A stretch of 50,763 nucleotides of DNA from Bacillota bacterium (GTDB lineage Bacteria > Bacillota > Clostridia > Lachnospirales > Lachnospiraceae), in contig JAEWYQ010000081.1 in the NCBI GenBank assembly GCA_023395555.1, forward strand, positions 1-50,763, given 5' to 3'. The notes below the pieces were generated by a model. It worked only from the letters and a program-made list of their open reading frames with translations, searched no databases and was not told where the DNA came from. How positions within the stretch are numbered: the stretch's first letter is position 1; each line of letters begins with the position of its first letter. Of the stretch, positions 43,767 to 50,763 are shown piece after piece. The position numbers were made by a program, and so were the translations under genes.

Positions 43767-44762
43767 TCATTTCTTTAGTTCGTTATTTAAATTATTAAAG
43801 CACTTCTTTTCAAGATCATTAATTTCACATGCTAATTTATAATATGACTCTAAATTCCATCTTTTCTGTATAACAGTACATTTCAGACAATACGCATATA
43901 TTTTTTTCATTTTACTCACTACTAATTGATATTCCTCCATTATATGTATGTTTTTATGAAATCCATTGATATACATATACTTTATACGATCAAGCATAAA
44001 CTTTTTATGTTCGTATAAATTCCTAATAAAAATAAAATCATGATTCTGCATTTCTGGACAGAACAATTTGTCAGCTTCTTTACATATCTCAACAAACTTA
44101 AGCATGACATCAATCCCAAATATAGCCCCTTTAAATGTGTTTAAGCTATTTGTTCCATTTATATAATCCTTTAAAAAGAAGAGAAATTTATCCTTATCGA
44201 AAGTAAAGTTGAAACTGCTGCTAATTTTCTCAAAATTCATAAAAACATTATCAGCATTTCTTACAGCATCATAAAAATCATTAAAATTAATCTCATTTAT
44301 TTCAAATATACTTTTTATATTATAGCCCAAACAATAATATGTACATTTATCCAGATCATAACCACACAATAAATAATCATGCAAATAATGTTCTCTTTTA
44401 TATGACCATCTATACGGTACATAATAATCATCTATGGATCCATAAAGGTAAAACCCCTTATCAATCATCTCAATAACTGTCTTGTTAATAAAGTCATAAT
44501 TTGAAAAGAAAGAAAAATTTTTTGCATTTAAAAAACTAACCATTCTAAATTCATCAAAATATTCTCTATTACTTATAAAGCTTTGCTCTTCTAAAAAGTC
44601 ACACCACAAGTCATCAATTGCAGGAGTAGAGAGAATGTTAATATAAAGATTTGAATAAACATATGGTAAACACTTCTCTTCTGTTAATAAAATACCGGAA
44701 GTGAATGCATGTTTATTATATCCTAAAAATGGTATATCACAACATATAGGAAGCATCTTCAT
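43767..44762 (-). CDS. BtrH-like cluster protein A (diverged)
   Basis: 331 residues. The shared core is REHYLHDYLLCGYDLDKCTY, followed by a strand-rich segment and FNDFYDAVRNADNVFMNFEK (compare PFNNLMYAYKSLIE in B and STLEIAYKRMMDNW in C). The N-terminus (GYNKHAFTSGILLTEEKCLP) lacks a clear catalytic Cys, so the fold may be kept without the chemistry. GAGAGGGG precedes the start region. It is the first cluster gene after the LytTR regulator and has 27-bp direct repeats in its upstream region. Confidence 0.55.
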   Translation of the reverse strand: MKMLPICCDIPFLGYNKHAFTSGILLTEEKCLPYVYSNLYINILSTPAIDDLWCDFLEEQSFISNREYFDEFRMVSFLNAKNFSFFSNYDFINKTVIEMIDKGFYLYGSIDDYYVPYRWSYKREHYLHDYLLCGYDLDKCTYYCLGYNIKSIFEINEINFNDFYDAVRNADNVFMNFEKISSSFNFTFDKDKFLFFLKDYINGTNSLNTFKGAIFGIDVMLKFVEICKEADKLFCPEMQNHDFIFIRNLYEHKKFMLDRIKYMYINGFHKNIHIMEEYQLVVSKMKKIYAYCLKCTVIQKRWNLESYYKLACEINDLEKKCFNNLNNELKK

Positions 44763-44887
44763 TCATATATCCCCTCTCTATATCTCTGAGACAACGCTAG
44801 TCAAAGTATAGGCAGCTACAGAAGAAATCTATTTGATTAGAAATACATACCGAAATTTAGTAAAAATCTTATAATGGCACTGGTAAA

Positions 44888-44954
44888 TTCTATATTTGCT
44901 TTTACCTATAATAACAATATCATTAATTTCTATTTTTGCCTTTACCTGTAATAA
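44888..44954 (-). promoter_or_regulatory. Two 27-bp direct repeats, candidate LytTR-regulator site
   Basis: 44888-44914 and 44928-44954 differ at four of 27 positions and are 40 bp apart. On the minus strand they read TTATTA(C/T)AGGTAAA(G/A)GCAAA and onward. The ACAGGTAAAG part resembles the paired direct repeats bound by LytTR regulators such as AgrA (ACAGTTAAG). They lie between the LytTR gene and the first cluster gene, about 130-190 bases upstream of the latter. Confidence 0.55.
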
Positions 44955-44997
44955 TTAACTCATATTTTGTAATAACTGGTATTATCGTGATATACTT

Positions 44998-45699
44998 TTA
45001 CATATTCTCTATCTGCAGCAGTACTTGTTTTCGTTTCTCCCTGCTAATCGGAAGGCTCTCACCATTTGCTAACTTTAATACACTTCGTCCATATTCAACA
45101 ATGTGCCTGTGATTCACCAGATAGGATTGATGAATCATCAAGAAATTGGCTTCCTTTAACTCCGAATGTACCTCACCCAATTTACCATAAAAGGAATATA
45201 TCCCCGTTTGAGCCACTATGCGAATCTTTCTGCCATTTGATTCAAAGTAAAAGATATCCCTCAATGCTTCCTTATGCACAACTGTTCCCTGCTTAAAGGA
45301 GAACAAACAGCCTTGTTTTTCAGATAAGGCAACCGCCTTGTCTATCTCCCTGTATAATTCACAAAAATCAACCGGCTTCACCAAAAGATTCAACGGCCTC
45401 ACACCGAATAATTCTCTATGGCATTCCTCCTGATCAGACAGAAAAACAATTTGCACATAGTCATTCGCCAGGACATTTCGTATAAATTTCGCAGTTTCTA
45501 TCCCTTTTGTATTACGCACGATAATGTCCAGAAAAATCAGATCTACCTCCACACCATTTTGCATACAGTCACATAACTCTTCTCCGGAGTAGAATACATC
45601 AACATCCACCTTTCCGATGCAGCCCTTTCCATACTCTATAATAGCCTGTTCGATTTCAGAGCACATGCTTTCATCCCCACAAATAGCAATACGAAACAT
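44998..45699 (-). CDS. LytTR-family response regulator (AgrA/ComE type)
   Basis: 233 residues from the ATG at 45699, chosen because AAAGGGGG lies six bases upstream (the frame opens at 45762). Receiver domain: FRIAICGDESMCSEIEQAII, VEVDLIFLDI (Asp58, phosphoacceptor), VKPVDF (conserved Lys). C-terminal LytTR DNA-binding domain: LRDIFYFESNGRKIRIVAQT and FLMIHQSYLVNHRHIVEYGR. No sensor kinase gene is in the window. It stands just upstream of the cluster in the same direction, so it probably controls the first cluster promoter and may answer to a peptide signal, possibly the product. Confidence 0.92.
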   Translation of the reverse strand: MFRIAICGDESMCSEIEQAIIEYGKGCIGKVDVDVFYSGEELCDCMQNGVEVDLIFLDIIVRNTKGIETAKFIRNVLANDYVQIVFLSDQEECHRELFGVRPLNLLVKPVDFCELYREIDKAVALSEKQGCLFSFKQGTVVHKEALRDIFYFESNGRKIRIVAQTGIYSFYGKLGEVHSELKEANFLMIHQSYLVNHRHIVEYGRSVLKLANGESLPISREKRKQVLLQIENM

Positions 45700-45848
45700 A
45701 TCTAAGCCCCCTTTTCCAACCCCAACTACAGAAACAAAGACCTCTAAGAAAAATCGCACCAATTATGCATACCTTAAAGCCGGCAAAATATCAGAATCAT
45801 CAAATAATTCTCCACAGATGTACACCAACTAATCCACTAATCGCACTA

Positions 45849-48839
45849 CTAATCCCGGCCAGCTTCCTCCGCTATTATGCTGACATAGGTATATCCTGAA
45901 TTACTGTTATAAGAAGACTTTACCTTCTTCTCATTAACATAGACTTCCTCATAATTTCCCACTAGTTCCAGTTTAAGTGTTCCTTCCTGTCCCTTGATCG
46001 TAATATTCCCCCGGCCGTCCGAGGTTATATCAACCAAGGCATCCTCCACATAATCATACCAGCGAACCGTCCCCTGTCCGGGATAAATACGCAGCGTCAG
46101 GCTTTCATAGGCATCCACCCGATTTCCTACAGAAGAGCCCAGTTCACCGCCCTTCCCCAGATTCATAGCCAGAATACTTCCCTCTCTCACAAATACAGGG
46201 ATCTCATTCACCTCACACCCCACCTCATATTCACCGCCGTTGTATCTTTGATGATCAAAAAGTCCATACCAGGTGCCCTCCGGCAAATATACCTCCGCCC
46301 TTACCTTACGGCTTCCCGTAACCGGAGCTACCAGCAGACTGTCTCCCAGCATGTACTGGTATTGATATTTCTCATCCATAACCATTCCGGGAAAGGAATA
46401 CGCCATGCTTCTCATCAACGGCTCTCCCGTCATGCTGGAATGCCTTGCACTGGAATAAAGATATGGCAGGAGATTCATCCTCACATTGGCATAATACCGG
46501 TAGGTTTCCAGGCAGGCGTCCTCCTGCTTCTGCTCCGCCATATTCCAGGGCGTGCGGGCCTGGCTGGGAACCGGGTCCCCGCTGCTCTCCGAGTGCACCT
46601 GCATGATGGGGGAAAAGGCCGCCTGCGCCACACTGCGCTGATATAACTCCGCGCTGGGCAGACTTCCGCTAAAGCCTGCAATATCCCAGGCAACAAAGGG
46701 GATTCCCGACATGGATGCGCTTAAAGTCGCACGAATTGCCGCCTCAAAGGCTTCATGGGTCGATGACTGGTCTCCCACCCAGCAGACCGGATGCAGCTGC
46801 ATGGAGGAGCCCCCCGCTCTGCTGAAGGTCAGAGCATCCCCTACATAATCCCTGGCGTAATCAAAATAAGCCTGGGCATATAAATCTGGATATAGATTCC
46901 GCAGCTCATCCCCTTTGGTTCCATCGGAAGCGGTCACATCCCTTCCCCAGACGAATTCCCCTCCGTCTGTCTTAAATCCGTCAATTCCCATCTCCTCCAG
47001 GAGATAGCGCCGCTTTGACAAGAACCATTCCGTTGCCGCCCGGCTGGTAAAATCCATCAACAGGCTGCTGCCGAACCAGGTTCCCTCCGGCAGCCGGTAT
47101 GGCTTACCCTTTCCATCCTGCAATACATATCCCTGTTCCATGGCGTAGCTCTGGTCACGGAGAGACTGTACTGTCGCTGTCCCGGAGTGCTTCAGAACGG
47201 GAATCTGCCAGAGCAGGACCTTAATCCCATTCTCATGAAGCTGGTCCACCATATTCTTAGGGTCCGGCCAGCGTTCTCCGAAGCGGAAATCCGACAGCTC
47301 CGGTACATGATCCCCCTTCTGAGGCTCATATTGGGAATCGTTGAAGGTGTAGAAGGTCTCCTCATCACTCCAGGCTTCCAAAACAATCACCGTGGTAGGA
47401 ATTTCATGGCGGATGGTCTCTTCCAGCTGCTTCATAACCTCCGATTGTTTATCCCATTCATTTGCTGAAATCCACGGCCCGAAAGCCCATACCGGAGGCA
47501 GCACCGGGTTCCCGGCCACCGCTGCATATCCTTTGGCAATGGAGGCGTTATCCCCAAAGAAGAGATAGCTGTCCACTCCCCGGCCAGGGCCGGTGCGCAC
47601 TTCAACGCTGCATACATCCTCCTGCACCGTATCAATCTCAAATTTGGAGTAATAAGTAGAATCCAGATAAAAGCCGTACTTATCCGGAACAAAATAATAA
47701 GGCACCGGAGTATAGGTCTCCCCAGCCTGGTCCTTGTACCAATTCACACAATAGGTATGTACCGTTTTATTTCTTTGGTTCAGAGAATCATATTTCATCC
47801 CGAACCCGTAGAACCCATCTTCCGGAGGTGCGGCAAATTGATAGCGGATACCCTTCGCTTCTCTTCCGTCCGTTAATATCTCCAGACCGTTCTCCTTCGT
47901 GCAAACAAGCAATTCCTTTCCCTTGGCATCTGTCACCCTCAAGGCAAAAGGCTCCTTCATAACCTCCAGGGCAAGCTTCTCCCTGCCAAAGAGATAGAAC
48001 CCTTCCCTTTCCTCATAGGATATGGGAAGAGCGGCTTTGGCCTGCTCCCCGGATTCTGCCGGATCGATCCGAAGCCTTACCGTCCCCTCTCCTTGAAAGG
48101 CCAGGGAAATCTGAGGCCTGAGTGTTGCCGTGCGTGCCGTTAGAAATGCAACATCACCCTCTATACTGCACTCTGTAATTGCTTCCACTGCTTCCCACCG
48201 ACAAGTAGTAAACTGGTATGCTTCCGAGATTTTCTCAGCTTCTCCATCACTTCCCCCGCAGATGGTATATTCGATCCGGTCACCCTGCTTGAAGGGTCCC
48301 AGCTTCCCCTGATATTTCTTCTTCGTTATCCCGGAAGCCTTCAGATTAGCAGCATGCTTACAGGCAGCCGCTTCCATCTCCTGGCCGTTCAGCGTCCATT
48401 CAATCCACAGATCCATCTCTGAAACCTTCTCATCTACTGCCAGATTGATTATAATCCCCTCACCCTCCTGAGGATCACCAGGCACCCGGTCCCACCATAT
48501 TGGAGGAACTTCCTTTGCTCCATACAGATTATCCCATCCATAGGGTTCATGCATCAGCTCTGCCGCAGTAAAGATGCTGGCATTCTCTCTGTCCGCTGAA
48601 CCCCTGCTGCCTCCCATTTTCTCCGGGTCAAGTCCACCCCCGCTTACCTCCTCGTTTACTTCTCCCAAACCTGCTTTTTCCCCGCCTGCTGTTCCCCCTC
48701 CCGGATCTTCCTGTCCAGCCTGCTTCTGTCCTTCTCCCTCTTGTATTGCTCCGGCGCCGGAGCCTGCCAGCCTACATCCAGCCAACAAGCCTGACACCGC
48801 TAGAAGAAGTACAAATCTTATTCCCTTTTTCCATCCCAT
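45849..48839 (-). CDS. Lipoprotein GH31 alpha-glycosidase/transglycosidase
   Basis: 996 residues from the ATG at 48839, which has AGGAAAT upstream; the ATG at 48881 has no site. The signal RFVLLLAVSGLLAGC ends in a lipobox (Cys22), followed by a Gly/Glu-rich linker of about 60 residues. The catalytic part resembles the 1094-residue GH31 at 6.7-10 kb: MHEPYGWDNLYGAKEV, GIDGFKTDGGEFVWG (Asp625) and CWVGDQSS (Asp690). There is no CBM35 module. Anchored on the cell surface next to a sugar transporter, it probably trims alpha-glucan or cyclic oligosaccharides for uptake; cycloalternan-degrading and isomaltosyltransferase activities are both conceivable. Confidence 0.88.
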   Translation of the reverse strand: MGWKKGIRFVLLLAVSGLLAGCRLAGSGAGAIQEGEGQKQAGQEDPGGGTAGGEKAGLGEVNEEVSGGGLDPEKMGGSRGSADRENASIFTAAELMHEPYGWDNLYGAKEVPPIWWDRVPGDPQEGEGIIINLAVDEKVSEMDLWIEWTLNGQEMEAAACKHAANLKASGITKKKYQGKLGPFKQGDRIEYTICGGSDGEAEKISEAYQFTTCRWEAVEAITECSIEGDVAFLTARTATLRPQISLAFQGEGTVRLRIDPAESGEQAKAALPISYEEREGFYLFGREKLALEVMKEPFALRVTDAKGKELLVCTKENGLEILTDGREAKGIRYQFAAPPEDGFYGFGMKYDSLNQRNKTVHTYCVNWYKDQAGETYTPVPYYFVPDKYGFYLDSTYYSKFEIDTVQEDVCSVEVRTGPGRGVDSYLFFGDNASIAKGYAAVAGNPVLPPVWAFGPWISANEWDKQSEVMKQLEETIRHEIPTTVIVLEAWSDEETFYTFNDSQYEPQKGDHVPELSDFRFGERWPDPKNMVDQLHENGIKVLLWQIPVLKHSGTATVQSLRDQSYAMEQGYVLQDGKGKPYRLPEGTWFGSSLLMDFTSRAATEWFLSKRRYLLEEMGIDGFKTDGGEFVWGRDVTASDGTKGDELRNLYPDLYAQAYFDYARDYVGDALTFSRAGGSSMQLHPVCWVGDQSSTHEAFEAAIRATLSASMSGIPFVAWDIAGFSGSLPSAELYQRSVAQAAFSPIMQVHSESSGDPVPSQARTPWNMAEQKQEDACLETYRYYANVRMNLLPYLYSSARHSSMTGEPLMRSMAYSFPGMVMDEKYQYQYMLGDSLLVAPVTGSRKVRAEVYLPEGTWYGLFDHQRYNGGEYEVGCEVNEIPVFVREGSILAMNLGKGGELGSSVGNRVDAYESLTLRIYPGQGTVRWYDYVEDALVDITSDGRGNITIKGQEGTLKLELVGNYEEVYVNEKKVKSSYNSNSGYTYVSIIAEEAGRD

Positions 48840-48991
48840 ATATTTCCTATCCTCTTTTCTAAGATATTTAAAATCACACATTTTAAATTAAATCAAATTA
48901 AATATTTCAAATATTTCCTCGTATATTTTTCAGTAGCTCATAACCAACGCCATAAAGATATACTTGTATCTGTACATTCACACACAAACAC

Positions 48992-49080
48992 ATTTATTTG
49001 CAAACAAATTTATACGTAGATACATGAATACGCAATATACAGACAAGCATACAAATATAAAATACGTAATGTATTTTATA
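48992..49080 (-). promoter_or_regulatory. Two inverted repeats upstream of the lipoprotein GH31 gene
   Basis: TATAAAATAC and GTATTTTATA (49056-49065 and 49071-49080) form a perfect 10-bp inverted repeat with a 5-bp spacer. ATTTATTTGCAAACAAAT (48992-49009) is an imperfect palindrome centred on TTGCAA. Both lie in the 300-bp AT-rich gap and are candidate operators for sugar-dependent control. I see no consensus -35/-10 pair that is better than chance. Confidence 0.45.
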
Positions 49081-49110
49081 CAACAATCCATATCCCGGCC
49101 TAAAATTCCA

Positions 49111-49140
49111 CAGACCATGAACGCTTGCGGTCATGGTCTG
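49111..49140 (-). terminator. Hairpin after the sugar permease genes
   Basis: CAGACCATGA and TCATGGTCTG form a perfect 10-bp stem with a 10-base loop, seven bases after the permease stop. The T-tract behind it on the minus strand is short (GGAATTTTAG), so termination may be partial, letting transcription continue into the GH31 gene. Confidence 0.55.
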
Positions 49141-49147
49141 CTCTAGT

Positions 49148-50134
49148 CTATTCTCCGGTAATTCCTGTTTTTTCAATGCTTTCAACAAATTGCTTCTGTA
49201 ATATAAGATATAAAGTAATCAATGGCAGAATGGATAACAAAGTCCCTGCCAATCGTATGGACTCATTCAACGCGCCTCCCGTACTGACGGAAGCGGAGGA
49301 ATACAGCTTATTAAACCGGTCTGCAAACTGCTGCAGAAGCATGGGAAGGGTGGTCGCCGCCCCGGTGGAATACTGGGGTATCTGGGTCGTATCATTCCAT
49401 ATCCAGATAAAAGAAAACAGGAAGCACACCACAATCGCCGGTTTTGCCATGGGAAGTGCAATTTGGGAAAACACCCGGAACCTCCCCGCTCCATCGATAC
49501 GCGCCGCCTCATCCAGCGCTTTCGGATAGGTGGCAAAGAAATTATAGTAAATCAGCAGGAAAATAGAGCTTTTAATCCCCTGCCCCAATAAAGAAATCAC
49601 ATAAACCGGCCATATGGTCCCAACCAGCTTATAGGAGTTAAACAGCAGAAACCTGGGGATCATAGTGACCTGTGCCGGTATCAGGAACATTAAAACGGAC
49701 AGGACAATCCACACCTTCTTAAGGGGAACCGGGAATCTTCCCAATCCATAGCCTGCACAAGCCAATACCGCCGTCTGCAGCACTGCCGGTATGACTGTCA
49801 TACGAAGGGAATCCTTGATTCCCTTCCATACATCCAGGGTCCTGGCTGCCTTGATAAAGCTCTCCAGGGACAGCCGGGTGGGAATCCAGGATACCGTGGA
49901 ATCCACCAGATCCTTCGTATCCATCATGCTGGTGGAAATCATATAGATCAGCGGGTAGATGAACACAAAGCCCAGGCCGGTCAAGATTACATACACCACA
50001 ATTTTGGCAAAAATACTGCCCCTGCCTATACTCCCAAGAAAGAAGCTGCGCAGCAGCTGCTTTCCCCAACCCGTATAATCCCGGGATGCTCTGCTCTTCC
50101 TCCTACTGCCTCTCTCTGATGCTGCGTCTCTCAT
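49148..50134 (-). CDS. CUT1-type sugar ABC transporter permease (MalG/AraQ-like)
   Basis: 328 residues with about six membrane segments (IVVYVILTGLGFVFIYPLIY; VWIVLSVLMFLIPAQVTMIP). The EAA loop is EAARIDGAGRFRVFSQIALP, the site that docks the ATPase subunit, and the C-terminus QKQFVESIEKTGITGE is typical of the family. GGAGGGCGAGGA lies directly before the ATG. The gene overlaps the partner permease by 32 bases. No ATPase or binding protein is in the window; the binding protein is probably to the right. Beside the GH31 lipoprotein it likely imports a maltose-like, isomaltose-like or cyclic glucan oligosaccharide. Confidence 0.92.
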   Translation of the reverse strand: MRDAASERGSRRKSRASRDYTGWGKQLLRSFFLGSIGRGSIFAKIVVYVILTGLGFVFIYPLIYMISTSMMDTKDLVDSTVSWIPTRLSLESFIKAARTLDVWKGIKDSLRMTVIPAVLQTAVLACAGYGLGRFPVPLKKVWIVLSVLMFLIPAQVTMIPRFLLFNSYKLVGTIWPVYVISLLGQGIKSSIFLLIYYNFFATYPKALDEAARIDGAGRFRVFSQIALPMAKPAIVVCFLFSFIWIWNDTTQIPQYSTGAATTLPMLLQQFADRFNKLYSSASVSTGGALNESIRLAGTLLSILPLITLYLILQKQFVESIEKTGITGE

Positions 50135-50763
50135 TCCTCGCCCTCCTTATCTCTTTCCAATCCGTGAACATCAGGAACACAATTACCATCAGGAACAGAA
50201 GACATACCGCATAAATCCATGACAATGTTGATGCATAGCTGTAGGGCCTTGCGATATCCCTCACGGATTTCACAATCAACAGATTGGTTAAATCATCGGA
50301 GAAGGTTCCCATCTCCACAATCGTATAGATAGAATTCAGCATTATAATGGGCTTAATATACGGCAGGGTAATCCTCCAGAACATCTCCCAGGCTGTAGCA
50401 CCGTCAATGGATGCGGCCTCATACATATTGAGATCGATTTTCTGCAGCGCCGCCAGAAAGATAATGGTCTGAACGCCGGAGAACCAGAGGATACGCACAA
50501 AGCCGCCTAAAAAGGTGAGCAGTATATTCACCCAGACACCGTCCATTTCCCGTAAGATATCTATAATTCCGAATACATTAATATCAATATTCATGGCGGC
50601 AGTCTCCGTCAGAAGCTCCGACATAACCGGCCCGCTCATGATGATAACCGGAATAAAGAATATCATACGGAACAATGCTCTCCCGCGGAATTTCCGATTC
50701 AGCAAAATGCTGATGATGAGAGCAAAGACAACGGCCAGAGGTGTGCCCAGGGCCACATTGACC
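50103..50763 (-). CDS. CUT1-type sugar ABC transporter permease (MalF-like), N-terminus outside the window
   Basis: The frame is open from the right edge (VNVALGTPLAVVFALIISIL) to 50103; the N-terminal membrane segments are missing. The EAA loop reads EAASIDGATAWEMFWRITLP. Hydrophobic segments ALFRMIFFIPVIIMSGPVMS and SWIYAVCLLFLMVIVFLMFT fit the MalF-like partner. It is upstream of and overlaps the MalG-like gene, so both form the channel of one importer. Confidence 0.92.
   Translation of the reverse strand, partial: VNVALGTPLAVVFALIISILLNRKFRGRALFRMIFFIPVIIMSGPVMSELLTETAAMNIDINVFGIIDILREMDGVWVNILLTFLGGFVRILWFSGVQTIIFLAALQKIDLNMYEAASIDGATAWEMFWRITLPYIKPIIMLNSIYTIVEMGTFSDDLTNLLIVKSVRDIARPYSYASTLSWIYAVCLLFLMVIVFLMFTDWKEIRRARNERRSIRERQ

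Noticed and set aside
1..50763. CRISPR arrays, tRNA and rRNA genes, known riboswitches
   Set aside because: No regularly spaced repeats, no tRNA-like cloverleaf or rRNA stretch seen by eye; a covariance-model search would settle riboswitches.

Overview
The window comes from a low-to-medium GC Gram-positive anaerobe of the Clostridia (Lachnospiraceae type). The signs are the mobilisable-element genes with a large serine recombinase, strong AGGAGG ribosome binding sites, CUT1 sugar permeases, GH31 enzymes, a LytTR regulator and a LoaP-type NusG paralogue. The call is from gene content only; there is no rRNA or tRNA to check it against.

Layout. (1) 1-2600, plus strand, fairly GC-rich: the end of a mobilisable or conjugative element (relaxase C-terminus, small cargo protein, large serine recombinase). 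(2) 2779-10030, minus strand: two secreted GH31 enzymes with CBM35-like modules. Their lengths and module order resemble the 6-alpha-glucosyltransferase / 3-alpha-isomaltosyltransferase pair that makes cyclic tetrasaccharide (cycloalternan) from starch. (3) 10300-15050: wreckage of ABC exporters and of IS66, IS21 and IS4-like elements around an isochorismatase-family hydrolase. (4) 15098-44762, nearly all minus strand and visibly AT-rich: a specialised-metabolite cluster that matches no class I can name. (5) 44998-45699: a LytTR response regulator. (6) 45849-50763: a lipoprotein GH31 and two CUT1 sugar permeases. Regions 2 and 6 share orientation and theme, so the AT-rich cluster looks like an island lying inside a glucan-utilisation locus.

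The cluster combines two logics. The RiPP-like half has a short gene missing from the supplied ORF list (33283-33408, 41 codons, with a 12-base Shine-Dalgarno match). It carries a lasso-leader-like YxxPxL motif, a Cys/Trp-containing tail and a C-terminal Ser. Beside it lie a radical SAM/SPASM maturase with PqqD-like tails, a free-standing PqqD-type recognition protein, an HPr-kinase-like peptide kinase, a TldD-like metallopeptidase, a nucleotidyltransferase-family protein, a methyltransferase and two ABC exporter half-transporters. No lasso cyclase or B2 protease is present. The carrier-protein half has two acyl carrier proteins, an FkbH-type (glyceryl-loading family) protein plus the wreck of a second, an O-carbamoyltransferase, a PP-loop ATPase, three further radical SAM proteins with cobalamin-binding-like N-termini, and a diverged family of three intact plus two or three broken proteins that resemble BtrH (an ACP-dependent acyltransferase). 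A YcaQ/AlkX-like DNA glycosylase with a Q-Y-D motif lies inside the operon and suggests self-protection against a DNA-alkylating product. Working hypothesis: a ribosomal peptide is modified by radical chemistry and by carrier-protein-borne C3 units, then carbamoylated or phosphorylated, exported and proteolytically activated.

Regulation visible in the sequence: a LytTR regulator beside 27-bp direct repeats in front of the first cluster gene; a TTGACA-N17-TATACT promoter with an inverted repeat over its -10; and LoaP, suited to a long operon. Many fragments (ABC ATPase tails, an FkbH copy, BtrH-like copies, five or more IS types) show the island has been heavily rearranged.
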